64,000 nucleotides of DNA from Actinomycetota bacterium (lineage in GTDB: Bacteria; Actinomycetota; Actinomycetes; Actinomycetales; Microbacteriaceae), in the NCBI GenBank assembly GCA_020160915.1, contig JAIUPK010000002.1:372001-436000 (forward strand), written 5' to 3'. The translations under genes were made by a program, and so were the position numbers. Under the pieces are notes generated by a model that had not been told where the DNA came from, did not search any database, and saw nothing but the letters and a program-made list of their open reading frames with translations. Shown one piece after another: positions 1 through 9,567 of this stretch (position 1 is the first letter of the stretch; the number at the start of each line of letters is the position of its first letter).

Positions 1-3000
1 CTCGGCTTCATCGTCGAGTTCACCGGCACCATGGCACCGGGTGCCTACGCGACTCTGCCGTTCGTGGCGACGACGTCGACCGCCGTGGGCAGCGACGTCA
101 CCACGACCGACACGGTGACGGTCGAGGTCGAGACTCCCGCGGGTGCCACCGCGACCGCCGACGCATCCGACACGCTCACCCGCCGGTCGTCGCGGGTCGA
201 CACCACAGTGCGCAAGATCATCTCGCCGGACACCATCTATGCAACTCCCGGTGCGACCGCGCTGCTCACGCTGCCCGCGCAGGTCGCGCCGCTTCCGCCG
301 GCCGTCGTGAACTCGACCGTCGGCGCCAAGACGCTCGTTGTGCGCGACGACGACGCCGGATTCTGGGCCAAGTTCGACCCGAAGTCGATCATCGCCACCG
401 ACGTGCCCGTCAACTCCACGCTGACGGTCAAGGGCTACAACGGTTCGACGTGGAGCGACATCGCGGGTGGGGTCGGAATCGTCGGGCCGGCGACCCTGAA
501 CCTCACGCTGCCGGCGGGCCTGCAGGGTCTCGAGTTCACGTTCGTGCCGACCGACCCCGATTCGGTGCTGCCGCCCGGCTTCAACGTGCAGCCCAACGTG
601 CGGGTCGTGCTGCGCGCGAGCGAGCGCGGTACCGGCAACCCGATCATCGATCCGGCTGCGACCGACCCGGTCGTGGTGGCCAACACGGTCGTCTCCGAGG
701 TCACCAATCCCATCGCTACGCCGTCATTCGCGACGGACTCCGCGGTCGCCGACATCACCCTGCTCCCCGTGCCTGCGGGCGGCCCCGGCCTCATCGACAA
801 GAACTGGCAGAAGGACGAGGTGCTCGCTCGCTCGAACGAGCAGGCTCGCCTCGGCATCTCCTGGGGAACCGGTGGCGTCCAGTACCCCTCGGTGGTGATC
901 ACCGACACCGCGGATGACCCGTCAGCACCCACCTGGGACGTCGCCGACACCGTGTTCGAGGCCTTCGATCTCGTCTCCATCCCGCAGATCACCTCGGGCA
1001 TGGACGCGTACCTGAAGTACGACGCCATCCAGTCCGTAGAGTTCTACATCCCGGGTACCGGCTGGACGCCGGCCGAGGGCAACCCCTGCGCCGCCAGCGG
1101 CGGCACAGCGTGCTACGGTCGCTTCCCCGGGTACACGCTCTCGCCGTTCGAGCGTGACAACGCCGTGGGCGTGCGCTTCGTCGTCATCGAGAACCCGAAC
1201 CGCGCGAACCCCTCGTCGAGCACACCCGATGCCCCGGCCAAGGGCTCCGGCGTCGCCTCGTCCGTGTTCACCGACCGTCGACTCGACCTCGTCTTCGAGG
1301 TGCGTGACGACCGTCGCTCCAACGGTGACCCCGTGCTCGGCCTCACTCGTGAGACCCTGTACAACACCTCGGAGTTCGGCCAGGTGCTCAACAATGCCCG
1401 TGTCGCGATGCGCGACGCCACCAACGCCGTCGTCACCGAGGGCGTCGCCGCCGACACGATCCTCATCCTGGACCGTCCCATCGGCGTCACGACATCGAAG
1501 GACTGGTCGGGTGGGCCGCTCGGCATTCCGCCGGTCGGCACCGACCCGCAGTACTACCCGACCGCGCGGATGACGCTGACCGCGACGAACAACTCCGTCA
1601 CGCGAGTCGACCACCTCGACCTCGCGGAGCCGACCGAGGGCACGCAACCGTTCGACTTCGTCAACCTCTCCGACATCGTGTCGATCACGGTGCCCGGCGG
1701 CACCACCACAACGACAGTGATCCTCACGCGCGGAGTGACCCCGACGACGTACTCGCTCAGCCAGGCGCTCGCGCTCACCGAGGCGCAGCTCGCCGACGTG
1801 ACGGGAATCCAGGTCATCCACGAGGGCCGCATCGACTCGAGTGCGTCGACCGTCGTCGTCCTCGACACGCGCCTGCGTGAGCTGGTGCGCGGCACTGCGA
1901 CGCCCGTGAGCGTCATTGAGGGCAGCCCCATCGACAACATCGTGACCGCGACGGTGCGGGATGCCGGCGGCACGACCGTCGTCGCCCCCGGTGTTGACAA
2001 CGAAGCGTTCGCGATCGCGTCGGACGCCACGACCATCGAGGCCTGGAATTACGGCGTCGTCGCCACCAAGGACATCGTGGCCGACACGGCCGCCAACGTG
2101 GGCTCCCCGGCGATCCAGTACGACGACTCCTCGCGCACCGCGAAGATCACCCTCACCGGTCGTCCGACCGGCAACGTGCGCACCACGAAGATGGTCTTCG
2201 AAGACATCACTCCGTCGTTCTGGAACGCATTCAACTTCAAGAACTTCGGCCCCGGCGACGCAGGACCCGTCTCGCCAGCCGAGCAGGTGCAGGTCGATGC
2301 CCTCGTGGGCGTGACCTATGAGGTCGCCGCCGACAACTCGATCACCGTGAAGTGCGGCGCATCCACCGACCTCACCGCGTGCTGGGTGCTCGGCACCCCG
2401 CACGCCAGCCTGACCCTGCCGAACCTCGGGTCGACGCCGGTGGCGAGCATCCGAGGCCTGCGCTTCACCTACACGAAGCTCGACCAGTCCAACTGGGAGC
2501 GCCCGTCGAACCCGGCCCAGTCGGTGATCTTCACCGTCGAGCGCCGCGACACTCTCATCGAGAAGAACCCGGATGCCCCGACCGCCGCAGTGCCGTCGAC
2601 CCTGTTCGGCCAGCTCCCGGCGCCGGGCGAGACCACCCCGGGCGTCTACACGAACGCAGTCAGCGTCACCGCGAGCGGTGGGGACACGAGCGACCCGACC
2701 CCCGTGTGGGTCGCGACCGACACCGACTTCAAGCAGCTGAAGTACCAGCACCTGCCCGCGCGGGTCGAGATCAAGAAGTCGCCGGTGGGCCAGCAGGCGC
2801 TCGGCGTGGACATCCCGTACCAGATCGACGTGATCAACCGCGGCGGAGCCCACGAGAAGCTCCTCGGCTCGGTCGTCGTCACCGACACCTTCCCGGTGGA
2901 TGCCCAGGGTCCGCAGCTGGTGATCCCCACGGACCCTGACACCGGCCAGCCGTTCCCCGTGTCGACCGCCTTCACTTACACGCTGCTCAACGGCAGCGGC

Positions 3001-6000
3001 GTCGCCCAGGCGGCTCCGACCGTGACCGCCGTGCTCGGCGCGGCGACGATCCCTAGCCAGACGATCACCTTCACGCTCGTCTCTCCGGCAACCCTGCCCA
3101 AGGGCTGGACCCTGCGCATCAACGCCACCCTGCAGCTGCGGCCGCAGTTCGAGACCGGCACGCCCGTCGTCAACACGGCGACCGTGACGTCTGACCAGAC
3201 CTTCGACAGCTGTGACTCGTACACCGACGTCTCCGTGCAGAACCTGCAGACCACCAACGTTGCCACCTGTTCCTCGTCGACCACCGTGTCGGCCACCCCG
3301 AGCACGCCGCTGGTGATCGTCAAGGGTGTGCGCGGTGTCGCTGCCGGCCCCCTCGACGCGAGTGGGGACCCGCTTCTCGACAGCGGGGGCCAGCCGTTCG
3401 ACGACCTCGGCATCCTGAAGACCGTGCAGAGCTCGGTCGTCGATTGCTCGGCTCCCAACGTGACCACCGGCGGCACGGCCGAGTACTACCGCTACCCGTG
3501 CGTGCCGATCACGCGACCCGGCGGCACTGAGGAGTGGGTCAACACCTTCGTCAACGGTGGCAACATCCCCGTGACCAGGCTTGCGGCGATCGACGTGCTC
3601 CCGCGCGCCAATGACCGCGGCGTGATCGTCAACCTGCCCCGCAGCTCCAAGTGGACGCCGACCCTGTCGACCCTGCCGACCATCGTGGGCGGCCCCGCGG
3701 ATGCCTCGCTCGCCGTGTACTACGTGGCCGCGACCGGCATAGCGAGCACCCGCTGCAACGCCACCGACATCCAGTCCGAGCTCGGGATGACCGGCTCATC
3801 GATTCCTGCCGTCACGACCCCGTCGTGTCTCACGGGCTCCGCCGCCGACGACATCCCGCAGCGCAACTGGCAGCTGCTGACGCAGGCGGACATTGACGCG
3901 GATGCGACTCTGCTGCCCAGAATCGTCGCCCTCAAGTTCATCATCACCTCGTCGGGCGGCATCGCCCCGGGTCAGAAGATCTCGATCATCTACCGTTCGA
4001 CGACCGCGGCCGCACCGGAGATCGCGGAGACCGCCAACGGACTCGACCGCGACTCGATCGCGTACAACTCGATCGCTGCGTCTGCGCTCGGCAACGACAA
4101 CGGCACACCCACCCCCAACCGGTTCGTGATCGAGCCGCGCAAGGTCGGTGTCGCGATGGCGACTGGTGGCGTCGAGCTGGCGAAGCTCCTTGACGGCCTC
4201 AACAAGGGCGCCGCCTACGTGCAGTCGAACTACAAGATCACCTTGTCGTGCACGTCGGTCGGGCAGGCCTTCCAGCCGATGAACTCCGACGGTTCGCTGC
4301 GCAACCCGTTCACGATCACCGCCGGTTCTGCCGCCACCCTGATCCAGGGTCTGCCGCTCTACGCAACCTGTGGGGTGTCCGAGTCCAACTACGGCTCCGT
4401 TCAGACCATCACGCCCTCGACCGTCACCGCTCAGGCGGCGCACACGACCAACTACCTCGTCTACGACCCGCACCCGGCGTTTGACAACAGTCGACCCGCT
4501 ATCGAGCGCTCGACCGTGACGAATACCTACGACAAGGCGAGCCTGATCGTGGGCAAGACGGTCGGAACGAACAACGCGGTCAACTCGAGCGGCACCCCGA
4601 TCGTGTACTCGAACTTCCGCTACTCGGTCACCTGCACGTTCTTCAACGGCGTGAGCTCGGTCACCGTGCTCTCGACGACGACCTTCGGTCTGAACGACGG
4701 CCAGACGCGCACCTTCACCGACCTGCCCGCTGGCGCGAGCTGCACGGTGCAGGAGACCAGCTCCCGCGGCGCGGTCACCACCACCCACGTCGACACGACG
4801 TCGGCAGGTAGCGGCTCGGCGACCTCGGGCACGTCGACCACCATCGTCCTCACGGCGGATGGCCCGGTCGCGGCTCCGACCAACCGGGTGCAGTTCACCA
4901 ACAACTTCGGTGACGGCTCGCTCCAGATCACCAAGGCCTTCGCCGGCCTCGCCCAGGGCGACTACGGCAGCGGCACCTTCCAGATCGCGGTCAGCTGCAC
5001 GCTCAACACCAACGGCAGCGTGAACAATGTCTGGAGCGGCACGCTGACCTTCAGCAAGGCGACCCAGCTGGTGCAGACGATCCAGCACATCGCCGCGGGT
5101 GCCGTGTGTGCGATCACCGAACCCACGCAGGGCGGCGCGACATCCGTGAGCCTGCCGACGAACGTGACCATCGTCAATGCCAGCACGGTCTCGCGCACGG
5201 TGACCAACACGTTCGACTACGCGCAGCTGACCGTCTCGAAGAACGTCATCACCTCCGCCCAGGATGAGGACAACGCGGCAGTAATCCTCGACTCGCCGTT
5301 CACGGTCACCGTCTCCTGCACGTTCAACGGCAGTGCCGTCTACGCGGACGGCTACAGCGCGGGCACCCCGATGGTCCTGAGCCTCGGCGCGGGCGCATCG
5401 CAGACGCTCACCAAGCTGCCGGCCGGCGCATCCTGCACCGTCACGGAGACGACTCCCGGTCACGCCGAGGGCACCACGATTCGTTGGAGCACCGCCACCA
5501 ACCCCGGCGGCACCACTGCCGTGGGCACGACGGCGACGTTCACGCTCACGCGCGATAACCCCGGCGGCACCAACTCGGCGATCGTCAACAACTCGTACGG
5601 CGTCGCGAGCTTCACCGTGGAGAAGCAGGTCAAGGGCGGCGGGGCTGCGCAGTTCGGCACCGGACCGTTCATCATCCACGTGCTCTGCATCGCGCCCGGT
5701 GGCGTGACGGCGTACGACGGCGATGTCAGCCTCAGCCCGTCGACGACCATGTCGGTGACGATCAACAACATCGCCAAGTCGTCGGTCTGCTCGGCGCAGG
5801 AGACCAACTTCGCCAGCACGGGTGCGGATGCCCTGGTCTACCGCAACGGCGCAGGCGCAGTGTTCGACGGCACTGGCGTCGACGTCTCGACCGGTACCCC
5901 GAAGGTCACGGTGGAGAACTGGTACCTGACCGGCGAGGTGTCCGTCACGAAGGCTGTGAGCGGTGACGCCGCCGCCAGGTTCGGGGCCGGACCGTTCGAG

Positions 6001-8127
6001 GTCACCCTCGAGTGCACCCGTGACGGGATCGACGTGACGATCGTCAACCCGACGCGGCCGATCCTGGACGGCGAGGTAGAGACCTTCCGCAACCTCCCGC
6101 GCGGTGCTGCCTGCGTGCTCTCGGAGACCGGCACCGGCGGTGCGACGTCGGCGCTGATCGCCCGCATTGGTGACGCCGCGACAGTGGATGCCGCAACCGG
6201 CTGGTCATTCGTCATCGACGACATCGACGCCTCCGACCTCAGCGACAACCAGGTGCAGTCCGGCTTCACCCTGCAGAACCGCTTCGATCCCGCCGAGCTC
6301 TCGGTCACCAAGACCGTGGACACCGCCTCGCTCGACCAGTCGGACGGCAAGATCTACTACGGTCCATTCCCGACCACTGTGGAGTGCACGTTCAACAATG
6401 CCGCGGTCTACGCTGACGGCTACGCCGCCGACGCCCCGATGCAGAAGGACCTCGAGGACAACGAGACCTGGCTGCTCTCCGGCCTGCCGCAGGGTGCCGA
6501 CTGCACGGTCACCGAGACCGACTCGAAGGGCGCGACGAGCTCCACTGTCGTCACGACCGCGGGCAGTGCCGACCCGGTTGAGAATGCCACAGTCACCCTC
6601 GCGGCCCTGCCCGCCAGCAACACTGCGGCCATCACCAACTCGTTCGACACCGGAAGCCTCAGCCTGTCCAAGGCGCTGGCGGGCGATGGAGCCGAGGCCT
6701 GGGGCACTGCGCCGTTCACCGTCAACGTCGAGTGCACCCTCGACGACGACTCAGGCCTGCGCACCGTCTGGCTGAAGGACTACACGTTCCAGGTGGTGGA
6801 CGGGGCGATCGCGCCCGCATCGGTGACGATCGACACTCTGCCTGCCGGCGCATCCTGTGCCATCACCGAGACGGCGACCGGTGGTGCCAACTCCACGACG
6901 GTCACGATCGACTCGGCCGTCACCGAAGGCACGAGCGCGACCGCCGTCATCGCGGCGGACACCGAGAGCGACGTGCTGGTCACCAACACGTTCGAGCTGA
7001 GCCAGATCGACGTCACGAAGGCCTGGGACGGCCTCGGAGCCGAGCTCTACGGCGCCGGTCCGTTCGAGGTGACCCTCACCTGTGAGCGCGACATCGATGG
7101 TGTGATGACGCCCGTGGCGATCCCCGGTGAATTCGACGGCGACCCGTCTCCGGCGACTCGCGACCTGACCGCCGACTCCACCCCGGTGGCCTACGTGGCC
7201 CACTACCTCGGGCTGCCGCTGGGCGCCGAGTGCGAGCTGACGGAGACCCTGCTGGGCGGCGCCGATAGCTCGGTCGTGGCCCCCGGAACCTTCACGCTCG
7301 AGGCTCTCCCGACGGCGGTGACGGTCACCAACACCTTCGGCGATCCGACCGTGCACGTGGCCAAGACCCTCGGCGGAGACGGGGTGCCGCTCTACGGGGC
7401 GGGTCCGTTCGAGGTGACCCTTGAGTGCACCCGTGACGTCAACGGCGAGACGGTTCCCGTCGCGATCCCGGGGGAGTTCCCCGGCGACCCGACCCCGGCG
7501 ACCCGCGAGTTGAACAGCACCAACGGCTACGAGAACAGCTTCACGATGCTGCCCTCGTTCGCCCAGTGCGAGCTCACCGAGACGACGACGGGCGGGGCGA
7601 CAAGTCACGAGATCACCAACCCGATCTTCCAGCTCGGTAACGCCGACAGCGTCCACGAGCTGCAGATGGAGAACGACTTCGAGCTGTCGAAGATCACCCT
7701 GAGCAAGCAGGTCGTCGGAACCGCAGCGGGCGACCACTCGCAGCAGAAGTTCGCGGTCGAGCTCGCCTGCGTGCTCGACGTCGATGGTGTGCCGACCGAC
7801 ATCGAGATCCCCGGCGGTGCCGCTCGCACGATCGTGCCCGGCAAGGATGTCGTCTATGACGACCTTCCCGCCAATGCGGACTGCACCCTCACTGAGACGG
7901 ACAACGGTGGCGCCAACACGGCGACGCTGCTCTACAACGGCGCACCGGTCATCGGCTCGAAATTCACCCTGACCTCGGGCGACTCGAAGCTCGTGCTCAC
8001 CAACGTGTTCATGCTGGCGCTCACCGGGTTCGACTCCCTGACGCTCATCCTGGGTGGTGGCGTGCTCCTGCTCGGCGGTGTCGCGTTCGTCGCCTACGGC
8101 GAGCTTCGTCGCAGGCGCCGGGCCTAG
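1..8127 (+). CDS. Giant sortase-anchored surface protein with tandem DUF5979-like repeats (5' partial)
   Basis: The reading frame is open from base 1, so the start lies upstream; an internal ATG occurs at 31 but nothing marks it as the true start. The visible 2,708 residues are rich in Thr, Val and Asp. The first half contains DUF11-like beta-sandwich segments, for example around residues 925-1080. From about base 4141 to 8010 there are eleven repeats of 325-395 bp, each beginning with a V-x-K strand, with two Cys (SCT and ASCTxTE contexts) and ending in TNTF or similar. The C-terminus has LALTG (codons near 8014-8028), a hydrophobic helix and a GELRRRRRA tail, the layout of a sortase substrate; LAXTG is the known class E sortase motif in actinobacteria. 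It is probably an exported stalk-like adhesin. The ligand is unknown, and no sortase gene lies in the window. Confidence 0.85.
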   Translation, partial: LGFIVEFTGTMAPGAYATLPFVATTSTAVGSDVTTTDTVTVEVETPAGATATADASDTLTRRSSRVDTTVRKIISPDTIYATPGATALLTLPAQVAPLPPAVVNSTVGAKTLVVRDDDAGFWAKFDPKSIIATDVPVNSTLTVKGYNGSTWSDIAGGVGIVGPATLNLTLPAGLQGLEFTFVPTDPDSVLPPGFNVQPNVRVVLRASERGTGNPIIDPAATDPVVVANTVVSEVTNPIATPSFATDSAVADITLLPVPAGGPGLIDKNWQKDEVLARSNEQARLGISWGTGGVQYPSVVITDTADDPSAPTWDVADTVFEAFDLVSIPQITSGMDAYLKYDAIQSVEFYIPGTGWTPAEGNPCAASGGTACYGRFPGYTLSPFERDNAVGVRFVVIENPNRANPSSSTPDAPAKGSGVASSVFTDRRLDLVFEVRDDRRSNGDPVLGLTRETLYNTSEFGQVLNNARVAMRDATNAVVTEGVAADTILILDRPIGVTTSKDWSGGPLGIPPVGTDPQYYPTARMTLTATNNSVTRVDHLDLAEPTEGTQPFDFVNLSDIVSITVPGGTTTTTVILTRGVTPTTYSLSQALALTEAQLADVTGIQVIHEGRIDSSASTVVVLDTRLRELVRGTATPVSVIEGSPIDNIVTATVRDAGGTTVVAPGVDNEAFAIASDATTIEAWNYGVVATKDIVADTAANVGSPAIQYDDSSRTAKITLTGRPTGNVRTTKMVFEDITPSFWNAFNFKNFGPGDAGPVSPAEQVQVDALVGVTYEVAADNSITVKCGASTDLTACWVLGTPHASLTLPNLGSTPVASIRGLRFTYTKLDQSNWERPSNPAQSVIFTVERRDTLIEKNPDAPTAAVPSTLFGQLPAPGETTPGVYTNAVSVTASGGDTSDPTPVWVATDTDFKQLKYQHLPARVEIKKSPVGQQALGVDIPYQIDVINRGGAHEKLLGSVVVTDTFPVDAQGPQLVIPTDPDTGQPFPVSTAFTYTLLNGSGVAQAAPTVTAVLGAATIPSQTITFTLVSPATLPKGWTLRINATLQLRPQFETGTPVVNTATVTSDQTFDSCDSYTDVSVQNLQTTNVATCSSSTTVSATPSTPLVIVKGVRGVAAGPLDASGDPLLDSGGQPFDDLGILKTVQSSVVDCSAPNVTTGGTAEYYRYPCVPITRPGGTEEWVNTFVNGGNIPVTRLAAIDVLPRANDRGVIVNLPRSSKWTPTLSTLPTIVGGPADASLAVYYVAATGIASTRCNATDIQSELGMTGSSIPAVTTPSCLTGSAADDIPQRNWQLLTQADIDADATLLPRIVALKFIITSSGGIAPGQKISIIYRSTTAAAPEIAETANGLDRDSIAYNSIAASALGNDNGTPTPNRFVIEPRKVGVAMATGGVELAKLLDGLNKGAAYVQSNYKITLSCTSVGQAFQPMNSDGSLRNPFTITAGSAATLIQGLPLYATCGVSESNYGSVQTITPSTVTAQAAHTTNYLVYDPHPAFDNSRPAIERSTVTNTYDKASLIVGKTVGTNNAVNSSGTPIVYSNFRYSVTCTFFNGVSSVTVLSTTTFGLNDGQTRTFTDLPAGASCTVQETSSRGAVTTTHVDTTSAGSGSATSGTSTTIVLTADGPVAAPTNRVQFTNNFGDGSLQITKAFAGLAQGDYGSGTFQIAVSCTLNTNGSVNNVWSGTLTFSKATQLVQTIQHIAAGAVCAITEPTQGGATSVSLPTNVTIVNASTVSRTVTNTFDYAQLTVSKNVITSAQDEDNAAVILDSPFTVTVSCTFNGSAVYADGYSAGTPMVLSLGAGASQTLTKLPAGASCTVTETTPGHAEGTTIRWSTATNPGGTTAVGTTATFTLTRDNPGGTNSAIVNNSYGVASFTVEKQVKGGGAAQFGTGPFIIHVLCIAPGGVTAYDGDVSLSPSTTMSVTINNIAKSSVCSAQETNFASTGADALVYRNGAGAVFDGTGVDVSTGTPKVTVENWYLTGEVSVTKAVSGDAAARFGAGPFEVTLECTRDGIDVTIVNPTRPILDGEVETFRNLPRGAACVLSETGTGGATSALIARIGDAATVDAATGWSFVIDDIDASDLSDNQVQSGFTLQNRFDPAELSVTKTVDTASLDQSDGKIYYGPFPTTVECTFNNAAVYADGYAADAPMQKDLEDNETWLLSGLPQGADCTVTETDSKGATSSTVVTTAGSADPVENATVTLAALPASNTAAITNSFDTGSLSLSKALAGDGAEAWGTAPFTVNVECTLDDDSGLRTVWLKDYTFQVVDGAIAPASVTIDTLPAGASCAITETATGGANSTTVTIDSAVTEGTSATAVIAADTESDVLVTNTFELSQIDVTKAWDGLGAELYGAGPFEVTLTCERDIDGVMTPVAIPGEFDGDPSPATRDLTADSTPVAYVAHYLGLPLGAECELTETLLGGADSSVVAPGTFTLEALPTAVTVTNTFGDPTVHVAKTLGGDGVPLYGAGPFEVTLECTRDVNGETVPVAIPGEFPGDPTPATRELNSTNGYENSFTMLPSFAQCELTETTTGGATSHEITNPIFQLGNADSVHELQMENDFELSKITLSKQVVGTAAGDHSQQKFAVELACVLDVDGVPTDIEIPGGAARTIVPGKDVVYDDLPANADCTLTETDNGGANTATLLYNGAPVIGSKFTLTSGDSKLVLTNVFMLALTGFDSLTLILGGGVLLLGGVAFVAYGELRRRRRA
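4141..8010 (+). repeat. Eleven tandem protein-coding repeats (DUF5979/SpaA-like)
   Basis: Approximate repeat starts are 4141, 4537, 4915, 5219, 5606, 5932, 6295, 6655, 7003, 7348 and 7687. Typical starts are SLQITKAF, QLTVSKNV, EVSVTKAV, SLSLSKAL, QIDVTKAW and TVHVAKTL. Each repeat holds a mid-repeat CTF/CTR/CTL and a later C-x-[VIL]-[TS]-E-[TP]-x-x-G. Copies starting at 5932, 7003 and 7348 share the block GAGPFEVTL, indicating recent duplication. A Lys in strand 1, the Glu of the TET motif and the Asn of TNTF could form an intramolecular isopeptide bond as in CnaB/SpaA folds; this is an inference. Confidence 0.8.
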
Positions 8128-8130
8128 CGG

Positions 8131-8610
8131 TCAGCGCGCGGCTCGTGCCCAGCGGGGTGCGAGCCGCGCGATGCCCAGCGCCCGCCACTGCCAGAACGCC
8201 CAGTAGAAGGGCCAGAGCAGTGCCGTGATCGGCCCAGCCTCGAACTTCAGTTGGTCGCGATAGAGCGTGCGCCCACCCGGCGCGGATGCCACGGCCATCG
8301 TGTGCTCCCAGCGGGTGATGAGCGCCAGTGGGCCGCTGAGCCCACGCCCGGTGTCGCGCATCATGCGCACGCCCTCCGGCGCGGGAGGGTACGAGATGCC
8401 GATGATCTGCTCGCCGATCGGCACGACGCCGAACGCGCGCGCCGCCACGGGATGCTCGCCCGCCTGCCACTGCTCGGGGAACCCGTCCGGCTCAAGCGAC
8501 GTGAAGGTCGTGAACGGCCACGAGACGTCGCTCAGGCCTTCAGGGCTGCGGATGGCCTGCCACGCGGCATCCGGTGGGCAGTCGATGACGAGCTTGAGCA
8601 GTACGCGCAT
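8131..8610 (-). CDS. SRPBCC (START-like) family protein
   Basis: This 159-residue protein has the outline of a single SRPBCC/polyketide-cyclase-like ligand-binding domain: an N-terminal strand (RVLLKLVIDCP), PPDAAWQAIRSPEGL as the first helix, and a long C-terminal helix containing WPFYWAFWQWRALGIARLAPRW. Proteins of this fold bind hydrophobic molecules in a cavity; the ligand here cannot be predicted. The gene is convergent with the giant surface protein, with only 3 bases between the stop codons. The ATG at 8608-8610 is preceded by a weak CAGACT box six bases upstream, so it may be leaderless. Confidence 0.75.
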   Translation of the reverse strand: MRVLLKLVIDCPPDAAWQAIRSPEGLSDVSWPFTTFTSLEPDGFPEQWQAGEHPVAARAFGVVPIGEQIIGISYPPAPEGVRMMRDTGRGLSGPLALITRWEHTMAVASAPGGRTLYRDQLKFEAGPITALLWPFYWAFWQWRALGIARLAPRWARAAR

Positions 8611-8631
8611 GATCCCAGTCTGCGCCTGAAG

Positions 8632-8637
8632 TAGCCT
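8632..8637 (+). promoter_or_regulatory. -10 box TAGCCT of a leaderless gene
   Basis: TAGCCT lies exactly six bases before the GTG at 8644 and no Shine-Dalgarno sequence is present. This spacing places the transcription start on the start codon, as in known actinobacterial leaderless genes. Confidence 0.5.
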
Positions 8638-8643
8638 CGAACG

Positions 8644-9174
8644 GTGACGTCAGCGAGCCCGAGCGCCCAGACCCGCTTTCAGGTGCGATTCGACTTCGGC
8701 GCCGACAGCCCGGTGATCGAGGGCGCCCACGTGGTCGTGTGGGTGGATGCCCTGGCCGATCCCATGGCCGACCCGCAGGCCATTCCGGGGTCCGCCGCCG
8801 TCGTGACAGGTAGCCCAGCGGCACGAGCGGACATCGCGACCTGGGTGCTCGCGCTGCAGGCCAGCCTCGGCGACCGCGCCATGGTCGCGGTCGTCGCGGC
8901 AGGCGCTACCGGCGCCCGCTTCGCGGTGGAGGACTTCGTGGCGGCGGGCGCCGTCATCGACGCCCTCGCGGAAGTGGGCATCGACTACACCTCGCCCGAG
9001 GCTGCGGCGGCCGCCGGTGCGTGGGCGGCGCTGCGCAATGCGGGCAGCCACGTCCTGTCCGCCTCGGTCGCCGGGCAGGAGCTGCTGGCGACGGGCGGGA
9101 GCCTCGATGCCGCCCGCGACGCGTGGTCGGCGGCGGGCATCCGGGTGCTGCGGGAATTCGGCGACACCCTCTGA
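8644..9174 (+). CDS. ComB-like (2-phosphosulfolactate phosphatase family) protein
   Basis: The 176-residue sequence follows the actinobacterial ComB-family pattern: an N-terminal QVRFDFG strand, a VVVWVDAL strand where the family usually has VVVDVLSF, then VAVVAAGATGARFAVEDFVAAGAVIDALAE and a C-terminal AxxVAGQELLATGGSLDAARDAWSA block. ComB removes phosphate from 2-phosphosulfolactate in coenzyme M synthesis, but actinobacterial homologues are of unknown role. The protein is shorter than typical ComB (about 230 residues), and the middle region with catalytic residues looks reduced, so it may be inactive or have another function. The start is GTG with a TAGCCT box six bases upstream. The family call rests on remembered motif similarity only. 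Confidence 0.55.
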   Translation: MTSASPSAQTRFQVRFDFGADSPVIEGAHVVVWVDALADPMADPQAIPGSAAVVTGSPAARADIATWVLALQASLGDRAMVAVVAAGATGARFAVEDFVAAGAVIDALAEVGIDYTSPEAAAAAGAWAALRNAGSHVLSASVAGQELLATGGSLDAARDAWSAAGIRVLREFGDTL

Positions 9175-9214
9175 GGTTCGCCTCTGAGTACAGCCACGAC
9201 TCACGGAGGACACC

Positions 9215-9517
9215 ATGAAGGCACTACTCGGCGACACGGTCATTGCGGAAGCCCCGCAGGAGGACCTCATCAAGATCGAGGGCAACTGGTACTTCCCGCC
9301 GTCGAGCGTGAACAGCGACCTGCTCGTCGAGAGCGCGACGCCCTACACCTGCCCGTGGAAGGGCGAGTGCCAGTACTTCTCCGTCAAGGACGGTGACACC
9401 GTGCTGCAGGACCGCGCGTGGAGCTACCCCACCCCGTACCCGACCGCGTTCGACCGGGTCGGCAAGGACTTCTCCAACTACGTTGCCTTCTGGAAGGAAG
9501 TCAAGGTCGTCGACTAG
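9215..9517 (+). CDS. DUF427 domain-containing protein
   Basis: This 100-residue protein shows the DUF427 pattern: KIEGNWYFPPSSV, TPYTCPWKGECQYFSV and AWSYPTPYPTAFDRVGKDFSNYVAFWKEVKV. The CPWKG-x-C-x-Y-F motif and the following Trp-Tyr-Pro segment are the conserved core. No biochemical role is established for the family; it is a small soluble beta-rich protein common in actinobacteria. GGAGGA at 9206-9211 is a good ribosome binding site before the ATG. The gene is followed at once by a palindromic repeat (9525-9559). Confidence 0.85.
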   Translation: MKALLGDTVIAEAPQEDLIKIEGNWYFPPSSVNSDLLVESATPYTCPWKGECQYFSVKDGDTVLQDRAWSYPTPYPTAFDRVGKDFSNYVAFWKEVKVVD

Positions 9518-9524
9518 CTCGGCC

Positions 9525-9559
9525 GGTTGAGTAGCGCGCGAAGCGCGCGTATCGAAACC
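9525..9559. repeat. Palindromic intergenic repeat, copy 1
   Basis: It starts GGTTGAGTAG and ends CGTATCGAAACC, with an inner GCGCGC-GAA-GCGCGC hairpin. It belongs to the family also seen at 11288, 22980, 40872/40906 and 44409, and lies between the DUF427 and BLUF genes. It may act as a bidirectional terminator. Confidence 0.8.
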
Positions 9560-9567
9560 GACCTTTC

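Noticed and set aside
922-5679. Long antisense frames under the giant surface protein
   Set aside because: The sense frame shows repeats and conserved motifs; the antisense frames are Arg/Gly/Asp-rich shadows.
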